A stretch of DNA of 64,000 bases, from positions 1 through 64,000 of the forward strand of contig JAPSFM010000016.1 in NCBI GenBank assembly GCA_035063885.1. The letters run 5' to 3'. Position 1 is the stretch's first letter. Each line of letters opens with the position of its first letter. The notes under the pieces were generated by a model, which was given only the letters and a program-made list of their open reading frames with translations, searched no databases and was not told where the DNA came from. Both the position numbers and the translations under genes were made by a program. Below, one piece after another: positions 15,251 through 23,730 of the stretch. Source of the stretch: CAADGY01 sp900696665. GTDB taxonomy: Bacteria; Acidobacteriota; Terriglobia; Bryobacterales; Bryobacteraceae.

Positions 15251-17923
15251 CTAGCGGAAATTCTCGATCATCATCAGGTCTGAATTCAACCGCTCCGGAC
15301 GGGTATAGACGGCGACGCTCCCCGAACGGGAAATCGAAAAGCCGGCTGAGCCGTCGAGCATCGGTTTTTCAAGTGAGAGGATCTGTGTGACGCTGCCCGT
15401 GGCAAGATTCTTCAGGCGCACGGGAATGTGGGACTCGCGCGGATTGGAGAAATCGGGCGCTAAAATCCCTCTCTCACTGAAACTCCAGTAGCCCATCCAT
15501 ACCGGCTCCCAAACGAGTGTTTCTTCGCCGCCTTCTACCGGTATGCGCCAGAGATCGCGCCGGTCGCGTGCCTTCATGTAATACACATAGCGCCCGTCGA
15601 GAGATTCCTGCGGTTCCTCACCGCCTCCTTTGGTAAGTTGCACGGGAGCCGGCCATTCCGCGGTGGCGGTGGCGGCGATACGCCAGATCTGCGGTGAGCC
15701 GGAACGGTCCGACATGAAATAGATCCATTCGCCGTTCTGTGACCAGCCGGGACGGGATTCCTGGGCGGCATCCGTTGTCAGGCGGCGGGGAACGCCACCA
15801 TTCGATGCCACAACCCAAACATCGCGGTTGCCGCGATCCATGCTGTCAAACGCAATCCAGCGGCCATCCGGAGACCACCGCGGACTTCCCGAGTACGCGT
15901 CACGGAATGAAGTCAGTTGACCAAGCTCCCCACCATCGATATCTGCTGTCCAGATTTCCGAGTTTCCCGTACGTGTAGAGGCGAAAACAACACGCTTCCC
16001 ATCGGGCGAAACCTGCGGAGCCGTATCTACTTTGGTAGACACGATCACCGGAACCGGCGCCACCATGGAGCCGGTCGAAAATGCCTGACGCCAGATATTG
16101 ATCTCTCGCACGTTGTGCTCGTAGACTAGCTGGTCCCGCCTGTTCCGCGAACCTGCCGGCGAAGAGTAAATCACAGGGAACCACGCGTCTCCCTCAGTTC
16201 CGGAAATCAGCCGGGGCGATCCTAATCCCGATTCTGTGGCGCTAATACGCCAGATCAGCGGAGTGCCGGAGCGGTTCGAGGAAAAGACAAGTTCGCGCCC
16301 GTCGCTTGTCCAGTCCACACCCCAAATCCGCTTTTCGTCGGCCGTTACCCGCCGAAGGCCGGAACCGTCGAAGCGCTGGATGTAAAGATCGGCGTTGGAG
16401 CTTGTCGACCAGCGAGCCAGTGCGAGGCGCGTTCCATCAGGCGAGGGTGTGGCGACCGTATCCCCGAGGGCGGTTTCAGGCGGCCTGGAGAGCCGTGTTT
16501 TGTTTCCGGTGGCGACATGAATCAGAAACGCGGACAGTGGCGATTTGTCACTCTCGCGATCGATCGCTACCAGAGAGTCCCCATCATGCGACCAGGCCAG
16601 CAGGCGGACCTGCGAGTAGAACGGCGGAGGGAAAGCGAGATCGGCCAGCTTGCGCTCCGGTCCGCCTAGCGGAGAAACCAGCCGAATCTCCGCAGACCGG
16701 CCCGACCGCCGCACGAATGCGACAATACGCCCGTCGGGCGACCAGGCGGGCGACAGGTCTTCGCCCGGATCGGTGGTGAGCCGCAAAGCCATGCCACCAT
16801 TAATCAAGCGGACGTAGATATCCACGTTGTCCTGGTCTGGACCATTCCAACTGAACGCCATCTGGCTGCCGTCCGGCGAGAAGGTGACGCGGCTCTCATT
16901 ACCCGGATAGGTCGTCAGCGGCACTACACGCACGGTGGGCGACTGTTCGGAGCCGGCGCGAACAACCCACCAGGCGAAAAAGCCCGCCAGAAAGGCGAGC
17001 ACGCCCAAACCTGCGTAAATCCACTTCTGGCGGGACGGCGGTTTCGGAGGCGGCGGAGGCGCAAGTTTCCCCGAATCGGATTCTTCACGGATTTCGTCAA
17101 GGGCCACTTTCAGGTCAGCCATGGTTTGAAACCGCTTGGCCGGCTGTTTGCGCAGGCATCGCATGATTATGCGCTCCAGTTCGCGCGGCACATCGTCACG
17201 GACCTGCGTGACGGGAACCGGTTCGCTTCGGACAATGGCAGCGAGCGTAGCTAACCGGGAGTTGCCGCTGAACGGCTTCCGTCCCGTGACCATTTCATAC
17301 AACAACGCACCGAAGCTGAAGATATCAGAACGCGAATCGATGGGCCGCCCTTCCGCCTGTTCGGGAGACATATAGGAAAGCGTGCCCAGCACCACGCCCT
17401 CGCGCGTATGGGGAACCTCTTCCATGGCCCCGGAGCTTGCATCCGCGCTCAAGAAAAGCCGCTTGGCAAGACCGAAGTCGAGAACCTTCACCATGCCACG
17501 CCCGTTCACCAGGACGTTACGCGGCTTGATATCGCGGTGCACGATCCCTGCCGAGTGCGCCGCCGCCAGCGCATCAGCAATCTGTACCGCATACTTCAGC
17601 GCCGTATCGTAGCGGAGCCCGTGAGAGCCGATCATCTCATCGAGCGTTTTGCCATCCACGTACTCCATGGCGATGAAATCCGAACCGTCTTCGGTTCCGA
17701 CTTCATAGATCGTGATGATGTTGGAGTGATTCAGGGCCGAAGCCGAACGCGCCTCCTGCGCAAAACGCATTCTGCCCTCAGAATCGAGAGCGTTTATGTC
17801 GGACAAAACCTTCAACGCCACGAAACGGTCCAGGTGCGTGTCGCGGGCTTTGTACACCACGCCCATCCCGCCCTCGCCGAGTTTATCGACGATTTCGTAA
17901 TGTGAAATCGTCCGCGCGCGCAT
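15251..17923 (-). CDS. Transmembrane Ser/Thr protein kinase with TolB/PD40 propeller sensor domain
   Basis: An 890-residue receptor-like kinase. Residues 1-270 form a PknB-type Hanks kinase: glycine loop GEGGMGVVYK, ATP-binding Lys38 (VALKVL), HRDIKPRNVL, DFGLAK and the activation-loop SPEQAEGRPIDSRSDIFS, all intact. A proline-rich linker (KLAPPPPPKPP) leads to one membrane helix (WIYAGLGVLAFLAGFFAWWVV). The extracytoplasmic part has many PD40/WD-like blades with the SPDG, WSPDGR or WSQNGE signature, predicted to form a beta-propeller. Such kinases are greatly expanded in Acidobacteria; ligand and targets are unknown. AAAGGAA precedes the ATG. It stands about 100 bases downstream of mutS2 and is probably separately expressed. 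Confidence 0.93.
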   Translation of the reverse strand: MRARTISHYEIVDKLGEGGMGVVYKARDTHLDRFVALKVLSDINALDSEGRMRFAQEARSASALNHSNIITIYEVGTEDGSDFIAMEYVDGKTLDEMIGSHGLRYDTALKYAVQIADALAAAHSAGIVHRDIKPRNVLVNGRGMVKVLDFGLAKRLFLSADASSGAMEEVPHTREGVVLGTLSYMSPEQAEGRPIDSRSDIFSFGALLYEMVTGRKPFSGNSRLATLAAIVRSEPVPVTQVRDDVPRELERIIMRCLRKQPAKRFQTMADLKVALDEIREESDSGKLAPPPPPKPPSRQKWIYAGLGVLAFLAGFFAWWVVRAGSEQSPTVRVVPLTTYPGNESRVTFSPDGSQMAFSWNGPDQDNVDIYVRLINGGMALRLTTDPGEDLSPAWSPDGRIVAFVRRSGRSAEIRLVSPLGGPERKLADLAFPPPFYSQVRLLAWSHDGDSLVAIDRESDKSPLSAFLIHVATGNKTRLSRPPETALGDTVATPSPDGTRLALARWSTSSNADLYIQRFDGSGLRRVTADEKRIWGVDWTSDGRELVFSSNRSGTPLIWRISATESGLGSPRLISGTEGDAWFPVIYSSPAGSRNRRDQLVYEHNVREINIWRQAFSTGSMVAPVPVIVSTKVDTAPQVSPDGKRVVFASTRTGNSEIWTADIDGGELGQLTSFRDAYSGSPRWSPDGRWIAFDSMDRGNRDVWVVASNGGVPRRLTTDAAQESRPGWSQNGEWIYFMSDRSGSPQIWRIAATATAEWPAPVQLTKGGGEEPQESLDGRYVYYMKARDRRDLWRIPVEGGEETLVWEPVWMGYWSFSERGILAPDFSNPRESHIPVRLKNLATGSVTQILSLEKPMLDGSAGFSISRSGSVAVYTRPERLNSDLMMIENFR

Positions 17924-18023
17924 TGATTCCTTTCAGGATACCAATCACCGTGTTGCAACTGGGTGCTGGAGACAGCCCGGTCTCACCCGCTCGAACACGC
18001 CGCAAGCGCCAGGAGAACAGAGA

Positions 18024-20447
18024 TCAGAAGGCCTTCAATTCTACTATGGTAGCGCCGGAGCCGCCCTCGCTTGGCGGCGCCGGATAAAACTTTTCGGCAT
18101 ACGGGCTGTTGGTAAGGAACTCCGAGACGGCACGTTTCAACACGCCCATTCCATGTCCGTGCACTATACGAACACGCTGCACGCCGGCCAGCGCCGCGCT
18201 ATCCAGGAATTTGTCGATCGCATCGATAGCTTCCTCTGCGCGCATTCCGATGACGTTAATTTCCCGCTGAAGCACATTCCAGGTGGGACCCTGTTGAAAC
18301 GAAATGTTCTTGGGGAGCCGCGCCCCCTCGTCCGCTTCAGGCAACACCTCGGTGACGTCGCCGGCCGCCGCCTGCATCTTCATGAAGCCGATCTCGACTT
18401 CGATCATGTCGTGTGGCAGCAGGCGGCGCACCCGCGCGATCTCGCTTACTCCGGCGAGGCGAACCCGTGCTCCTTCTTGGATTCTGGCCTTCGGCGCAAC
18501 CTGTGCCGGTTGCGTTTCGTCCTGTGCACTCAGCACCGTAGCCCGGAACTCTTCTTCAAATTCGCGCCGGGTTCGAGCCACTTGCCGCTTAGCCTGCGCG
18601 GCCGCTTTGCGCTGTTCCGCAGTCTGGAGAAACCGGTCGATCGCTTGCGTGGCGTGGCTTTCGAACTCTTTCATGAGAGCGTCGCATCGCCGCTCCAGTT
18701 CCCGCAGCTTGGCAGCCTGCTTCTGTTGCCACTCCTTCACCGTCGACCGCTCACGAGCCGCCAACGCTTCGCGCTCTTCCTGTAACTGCTTTTCGGTCTG
18801 GCTGACGGCCTCGATGCGCTTGTGGATCTCATCCAGGAAGCGGGCGACATCGCGGCCGCTGCCGCTCATCGATGCCCGGGCGCTTTCGATAATTTCCGCG
18901 GGCATCCCGAGACGCGCCGCGATATCAAGTCCCGCCGACTTGCCCGGTGCGCCCAACTGCAACCGGTAAGTAGGCTCCAGTGTGTTTTCGTCGAAGCCCA
19001 TGGACCCGTTTAGCACGCCTTCCGTGTTGGCGCCGTAAATCTTCAGAGCCAGCAGGTGCGTCGATGCGATGGCAAATGCGCCGGCTTTGCGGAAGTGCTC
19101 TAGGACCGCGACGCCCAGGGCGCCTCCTTCTTCCGGGTCCGTGGCTCGCCCGAGCTCGTCCAACACAACGAGAGAATCCGGCGTCACTTCTTCCACCATG
19201 TCGCGTATGCGTGCGATGTGCGCCGAGAACGTGCTCAAGCTTTCCTGAATTGATTGCTGGTCGCCGATATCGGCCAGCACGCGATCGAAGATGGGAAACT
19301 CGGCCTGGGCGCAAGTGACCGGCAAGCCTGCCTGGGCCATCAGGGTAAGCAAGCCCACCGTTTTCAGCGTGACCGTCTTTCCACCGGTGTTCGGTCCACT
19401 GACCAACAGAGTGCGGCAGTTGCCGTCCATCTTTGCGGAGAAGGGTACTGCGTACCGGTGCTGGCGCTTCAGCACATCTTCGAGCAGAGGATGGCGAGCG
19501 TCCTCCAATACCAGGCGCCGCTCCGACGGCGGGCTGAAATGCGGAACCACGGCCCCGAAATCGAGTGCGAACTGCGCCTTGGCAAACAAGAGCTCCAGTT
19601 CTCCGAAAACCTGTGCCGTTTGCGTGATGGCGGATGCGTGCATACGCAGACGCTCCGTCATTTCACGCAGGATTCGATGCACTTCCCGAAGTTCTTCTTC
19701 GGAAAGCCGGACCAGCTCGTTATTCAAGTGGATTGTTGCCAGCGGTTCAACAAACAGCGTGTGTCCACTAGCGCTTGAACCATGGATGACTCCCTCCACC
19801 TTTCGCTGCTGGCCGGCGATGAGAGGCACGACAAATCGATCATTTCGAATGGTGACGAACTCTTCCTGGAGGATCCCTTCCTCACGATGCGCGCGGAGGA
19901 ACCGTTCGAGCGATTCCTGTATGCTTTTCCGCTGCCGCTCTATCTCCCGCCGCAGTCGTGCCAGTGCGACGCTGGCATGATCGGCCACGGTGCCGTCGGG
20001 GAGAATCTTGCCCGACAAGTCGGCGAGAACCGGACGGAACTCGCTGATTTGAGCGCCTCGCGCACCTAATCTCGGGAAGCGTCCCTCCACCGCCATCAGC
20101 AGGCCGCGGGCCTCGGCAGCCCGTCCCAGTACGTCCGTCAGCGCGGCGATCTCCTTGGTCTCCAGAACGGCGCCTTCCATGGAAACCTTGCGTATCGCCA
20201 TCGCGGCATCGGGCAAGTCGAAACGGATACGAACCGCGGCACCGCGCACGGCCGGCTGCGGTTTCCGCGCGGCCTCCAGATAGCCGATTGCTTCACGAAC
20301 TTCCGCATGCATCTCCTCGAGAAGGAGACGGTCCGTTCCCGGAGCCACCTTTTCCAGTTCCGCTCGCCCGAATTCGCTCGCGAGATACCGCGACAGGATT
20401 TGGCGCAAGGACTCGAATTCCAGTAGATCCGCGCTTGAGTGAATCAT
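18024..20447 (-). CDS. mutS2: MutS2 endonuclease / ribosome-collision ATPase
   Basis: About 807 residues with full MutS2 architecture: MutS III-like core and clamp helices, an ABC ATPase with Walker A GPNTGGKT (about residue 350) and Walker B VVLDELGRATDPEEGG, a long charged coiled coil (EKQLQEEREALAARERS and following), and a C-terminal Smr domain with HGHGMGVLKRAV. It lacks the mismatch-recognition domain of MutS1. The family cleaves branched DNA and suppresses homologous recombination, and in Bacillus splits stalled ribosomes. The chosen ATG at 20447 overlaps the nudix stop by four bases (ATGA), implying coupled translation; a longer frame upstream lies wholly within the nudix gene and was rejected. 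Confidence 0.95.
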   Translation of the reverse strand: MIHSSADLLEFESLRQILSRYLASEFGRAELEKVAPGTDRLLLEEMHAEVREAIGYLEAARKPQPAVRGAAVRIRFDLPDAAMAIRKVSMEGAVLETKEIAALTDVLGRAAEARGLLMAVEGRFPRLGARGAQISEFRPVLADLSGKILPDGTVADHASVALARLRREIERQRKSIQESLERFLRAHREEGILQEEFVTIRNDRFVVPLIAGQQRKVEGVIHGSSASGHTLFVEPLATIHLNNELVRLSEEELREVHRILREMTERLRMHASAITQTAQVFGELELLFAKAQFALDFGAVVPHFSPPSERRLVLEDARHPLLEDVLKRQHRYAVPFSAKMDGNCRTLLVSGPNTGGKTVTLKTVGLLTLMAQAGLPVTCAQAEFPIFDRVLADIGDQQSIQESLSTFSAHIARIRDMVEEVTPDSLVVLDELGRATDPEEGGALGVAVLEHFRKAGAFAIASTHLLALKIYGANTEGVLNGSMGFDENTLEPTYRLQLGAPGKSAGLDIAARLGMPAEIIESARASMSGSGRDVARFLDEIHKRIEAVSQTEKQLQEEREALAARERSTVKEWQQKQAAKLRELERRCDALMKEFESHATQAIDRFLQTAEQRKAAAQAKRQVARTRREFEEEFRATVLSAQDETQPAQVAPKARIQEGARVRLAGVSEIARVRRLLPHDMIEVEIGFMKMQAAAGDVTEVLPEADEGARLPKNISFQQGPTWNVLQREINVIGMRAEEAIDAIDKFLDSAALAGVQRVRIVHGHGMGVLKRAVSEFLTNSPYAEKFYPAPPSEGGSGATIVELKAF

Positions 20448-20953
20448 AGAAAACGCAGGTTGCTCCGTTCCCGAAAACCTTTCTGGATCACTTCCAGTGT
20501 GCCTTCGGTGAGCTTGTAGAGGGACAGTTCCCGCTCGGCTACCCAGCTTGCATTCGAGACATCGTCGGCAGGCTGGAGTTGTCCGGCGGCGGGCCGGCAA
20601 ATGTAATCGACGAGAACATAGTGGTATTCCGGTGCGCCCTCCGCATCGTGCATAATCCGTTCGAAAATCTCCACCACGGCCAGAGCCTTCACGCGCAGTC
20701 CGGTTTCCTCCAGCACCTCGCGCTGCACGGCTTCGATCAGCGTTTCTCCGACCTCCACGACGCCGCCGGGCAGCGACCAGTATCCACGGAGAGGCTCGCG
20801 GCCGCGTTCCACCAGAAGGATTCGATTGCGCCGGAAAACCAGCGCGCCGACACCGAGGATGGGGCGTTTGGGGTATCGCCTGCTGTCCTGGACTTTGGAG
20901 CTACGCGGCACCGTTAGCAAGCGGAAACCACTACGGCACCGCGCCCCGGACAT
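20444..20953 (-). CDS. NUDIX hydrolase
   Basis: About 169 residues with a complete Nudix box: Gly-x5-Glu-x7-Arg-Glu-x2-Glu-Glu-x-Gly beginning GGVVEVGETL and ending REVLEETGL. VGALVFRRNRILLVERG precedes it, as in housecleaning pyrophosphatases. It probably hydrolyses a nucleoside diphosphate derivative; the substrate is not predictable. The annotated ATG lies 23 bases inside the end of the SMP-30 gene, and the first 25 or so residues are not conserved, so the real start may be further in. Its stop overlaps the mutS2 start (ATGA). Order on this strand is SMP-30, nudix, mutS2. Confidence 0.88.
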   Translation of the reverse strand: MSGARCRSGFRLLTVPRSSKVQDSRRYPKRPILGVGALVFRRNRILLVERGREPLRGYWSLPGGVVEVGETLIEAVQREVLEETGLRVKALAVVEIFERIMHDAEGAPEYHYVLVDYICRPAAGQLQPADDVSNASWVAERELSLYKLTEGTLEVIQKGFRERSNLRFL

Positions 20954-21791
20954 CCAGGCGCACGCGGTACACCGACGTTTGCGCTGTAATGTAGAGCGTC
21001 ATGAGATCGGGATCGCCGAACGTGCAGTTGGTGGGGCGTTCCGCGATTTTAATGGTTTCGAGCAGCTTGCCCTCGGGCGTATAAACCGCGACTCCTTTGG
21101 CTGTGATGTAGATGTTGCCCTTCTCGTCCACTGCAATTCCGTCCGGCACGCCATCGATACCGGAGATCAGCACCCGCTCGCCCGACACAGTTCCACGGCG
21201 GTCCACTTGGTAGGCGCGCAGGTTCCGCTCGTCGGAATTAGCTACGTAGAGGATTTTGCCGTCCGGCGATAATCCTATGCCATTTGGACGGCCGGATGGC
21301 CTGGCGATCAGTTCCATTTCCCCTTTCGAACTGATGTGGTATACACCGTAGAAATCCAACTCTCGCGTGTCCGCCTGGTTTCCGAAAGCCGGGTCGGTAA
21401 AGTAAATATGCCCATCGCGGCGGACGACAATATCGTTCGGCGCATTAAGCCTCTTGCCCTGCCAGCGTTCGGCGAGGACCTCGATTTTTCCATTCTTGTC
21501 TGTTCGCGTGACGCGCCGTGTACGGCTTTCGCAGGTGTAGAGACGCCCTCTTGTGTCAAACGTATTGCCGTTGGCGCCGTGGGAGTCTTCCCGGAAAACG
21601 TCTACACCCTTTCCGGGAACCAGGCGATGGATTTTGTCCGCGGGGACGTCGCTGAATAACAGGAATCCTTCGCGGGACCACGCCGGACCTTCTGTGAACT
21701 GGTGGCCGGCAGAGACCTTTTCCACCTTGATATTGGAAAAATCCTGCGCCTGTGCCGATACGCAAACGAGTAGGGCCACCACCAATCTCAT
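20931..21791 (-). CDS. SMP-30/gluconolactonase family exported protein
   Basis: About 286 residues with signal peptide MRLVVALLVCVSAQAQ and a six-bladed propeller. Recognisable blade elements include FTEGPAWSREGFLLFSD, DTRGRLYTCESRTRRV, APNDIVVRRDGHIYFTDPAFG, RPNGIGLSPDGKILYVAN and DGIAVDEKGNIYI. The Glu, Asn and Asp that bind the divalent metal in SMP-30 lactonases are present in EGPAW, APNDI and SPDG contexts. It probably opens sugar lactones in the periplasm, though some members are esterases. The ATG at 21791 starts the signal peptide. Its 3' end overlaps the nudix gene by about 23 bases. Confidence 0.88.
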   Translation of the reverse strand: MRLVVALLVCVSAQAQDFSNIKVEKVSAGHQFTEGPAWSREGFLLFSDVPADKIHRLVPGKGVDVFREDSHGANGNTFDTRGRLYTCESRTRRVTRTDKNGKIEVLAERWQGKRLNAPNDIVVRRDGHIYFTDPAFGNQADTRELDFYGVYHISSKGEMELIARPSGRPNGIGLSPDGKILYVANSDERNLRAYQVDRRGTVSGERVLISGIDGVPDGIAVDEKGNIYITAKGVAVYTPEGKLLETIKIAERPTNCTFGDPDLMTLYITAQTSVYRVRLDVRGAVP

Positions 21792-21831
21792 AGTCGTATG
21801 GTATACGAGGCCGCCATCGGCAGTCCGGTCT

Positions 21832-22920
21832 TTAGACGCCTGGCGGTGTGGCGGCGGTGCTGTGCGATTCGCGGTGCGGCCGTTCGTGGCCGCGGTCGGC
21901 CGGGGACGTCTTTTCATACACCGCATGCGTGCGCTCGTCGAAACGGCCGAAAATCATCTTGCCCGCCGTAGTTTGCAGAACGCTGGTGACGGTGATGTCG
22001 ATCGTCTTCGAGATCATGCGTTTGGCGTTATCTACCACCACCATGGTTCCGTCGTCGAGGTACGCGACGCCCTGGTTGTACTCCTTGCCTTCTTTGAGGA
22101 TGAACACTCGCATGAGTTCACCGGGCAGCACGATGGGCTTGAGGGCGTTGGCGAGTTCGTTGATATTCAGAACTTCCACTCCATGTAACTGCGCCACCTT
22201 GTTAAGGTTGAAATCGTTGGTGACGATCTTGCAATCGTAGAGTTTTGCGAGTTCGATCAACTTCATATCCACATCGCGCACGTGTGGAAAGTCGTCCTCC
22301 AGGATTTGCACGTTAAGTTCGGAAATCTTTTGGATCCGTTGAAGAATGTCCAGGCCACGGCGTCCCCGGTTTCGCTTCATGGAGTCGGCCGAATCGGCGA
22401 CAAGTTGCAATTCCCGCAAGACAAATTGCGGGATTACGAGCGTGCCATCCAGGAAGCCGGTTTCCGCGATATCGGCAATACGTCCATCAATGATCACACT
22501 AGTGTCCAGAATTTTAAAGGAGTGCTTGCTGGATTTTTCTCCGCCGAAGAGCCCGCCGAAAGCGGCGAGGTTTAACATGTCTCCTTTGTTTGCGCCAACC
22601 ACCAAGCCGACATACGCCATCCACAGCAAGATGCCCAACTGGATAAACGGGATTGTGCCAGTCTGAGAAGGGAACGAACGGTCCAGAATCAGTGAGATCA
22701 GAAAAGCTCCCAAAATTCCCAATACGGAGCCGACAGCCGCGCCCATCAAACGTTTCAGACTTACCTGCTTCAGCCGGATCTCAAAGAAAACAATTCCGAT
22801 TCCGAGTATTAGACCTAAGCCGGCACCCACTGCGGAAGGCAACTCAAAGGGTCGAAGAAAAAACGCCGATATTGCCAGGACAACTACGAAAAGGATTCGA
22901 ATTATCAGGAGATCATTCAC
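21832..22920 (-). CDS. Membrane-anchored PIN/TRAM domain protein (YacL-like)
   Basis: A 362-residue protein with four N-terminal membrane helices (for example ILFVVVLAISAFFL and VGSVLGILGAFLISLIL), then a PIN ribonuclease domain (KILDTSVIIDGRIADI, LVIPQFVLREL, CKIVTNDFNLNKVA) retaining the acidic metal-binding residues. A C-terminal TRAM RNA-binding domain follows (PGELMRVFILKEGKEYNQG, DGTMVVVD). This is the YacL-type architecture conserved in Firmicutes, Cyanobacteria and Acidobacteria, thought to be an RNA-cleaving membrane protein, although physiological targets are unclear. The last 30 residues are a charged, low-complexity tail. It lies 40 bases upstream of the SMP-30 gene on the same strand. 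Confidence 0.92.
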   Translation of the reverse strand: MNDLLIIRILFVVVLAISAFFLRPFELPSAVGAGLGLILGIGIVFFEIRLKQVSLKRLMGAAVGSVLGILGAFLISLILDRSFPSQTGTIPFIQLGILLWMAYVGLVVGANKGDMLNLAAFGGLFGGEKSSKHSFKILDTSVIIDGRIADIAETGFLDGTLVIPQFVLRELQLVADSADSMKRNRGRRGLDILQRIQKISELNVQILEDDFPHVRDVDMKLIELAKLYDCKIVTNDFNLNKVAQLHGVEVLNINELANALKPIVLPGELMRVFILKEGKEYNQGVAYLDDGTMVVVDNAKRMISKTIDITVTSVLQTTAGKMIFGRFDERTHAVYEKTSPADRGHERPHRESHSTAATPPGV

Positions 22921-23138
22921 ACTGCCACCTTTCGTTCAAGGGAAAATCACATAAAGCACACTTCTCCCCCGCATCTCTAGCGTAACGAGTATAACATTGG
23001 GGCAGAGCAATTCCCACCTGCAGAGTTAGATGCGTGTGCGCCGGGCTCTGATAGCCAAGGAAGCAATGAAGGAGTCCGCCGTGGAAAGGTGCAACAAGGG
23101 GAGCGTGGTGACGGTTATCGCTTTGTGGGCTTGAAGAG

Positions 23139-23540
23139 CTACAGAGCCTTGGCCAGTTCTTCGGCAAAAGCGCTCTGCGGACCGGACGGCCCTCGTGCAA
23201 TGCGTTTGTGCTTCTTTCCTCCGCGGCGGGCCTTGTCGGCCGCCGGTACGGGCTGGGCGCCTGGCTTGACACCTATCTGGCCTTTAGGCCGCGGTGGCTG
23301 CGCGGGATTCGCGCGAAGCAACCGGTCCTCGAGAGGCGCCCGGTCGAACCGCTTGATGATGGATTGCATCTCTTCCGCGTTGGGCGCGTCGATAAAGGCG
23401 AAACCTTTGGATTCCTGAGTCTCGGGGTTTCGGATCACCTTGACCGCATCAGCAACAAGGCTCTCCGCCATCAGCCACGATTTAATATCGTCAGCCGTAA
23501 CCCAGGTGGGTAAATTTCCGAGGAAAACAGTAAAACTCAT
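23139..23540 (-). CDS. RNA-binding protein with single RRM domain
   Basis: A 133-residue protein. Residues 1-80 are an RNA recognition motif with RNP2 VFLGNLP and RNP1 KGFAFIDA, the short bacterial RRM type found in Cyanobacteria and Acidobacteria. The tail is basic and low-complexity (KARRGGKKHKRIARG), probably giving extra nucleic-acid affinity. It likely binds single-stranded RNA and may act in post-transcriptional control or cold adaptation, as bacterial relatives are proposed to do. It stands alone, with about 190 bases to serA and 218 bases to the PIN/TRAM gene; I saw no defined element in either gap. Confidence 0.9.
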   Translation of the reverse strand: MSFTVFLGNLPTWVTADDIKSWLMAESLVADAVKVIRNPETQESKGFAFIDAPNAEEMQSIIKRFDRAPLEDRLLRANPAQPPRPKGQIGVKPGAQPVPAADKARRGGKKHKRIARGPSGPQSAFAEELAKAL

Positions 23541-23730
23541 TCTCTGGTGTGAATCACTCCGTCTTTGGGAATTGTTGGGACCTGAAGGCTGGGCTCCATG
23601 CGAGCATTACTATCGTAGCATACGTAAATCGAAGCGAGCAAACGAAAACACCCACTTTCAGACAAACCAGTCGTATCTAGGTAAGGTGTCCGAAGCGCCC
23701 GAATACGGTGAACGCCGATGGCGGATAATG

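Noticed and set aside
22921..23138. 218-base gap between the PIN/TRAM and RRM genes
   Set aside because: Checked for tRNA-like arms, riboswitch-like folds and small genes; nothing supported.
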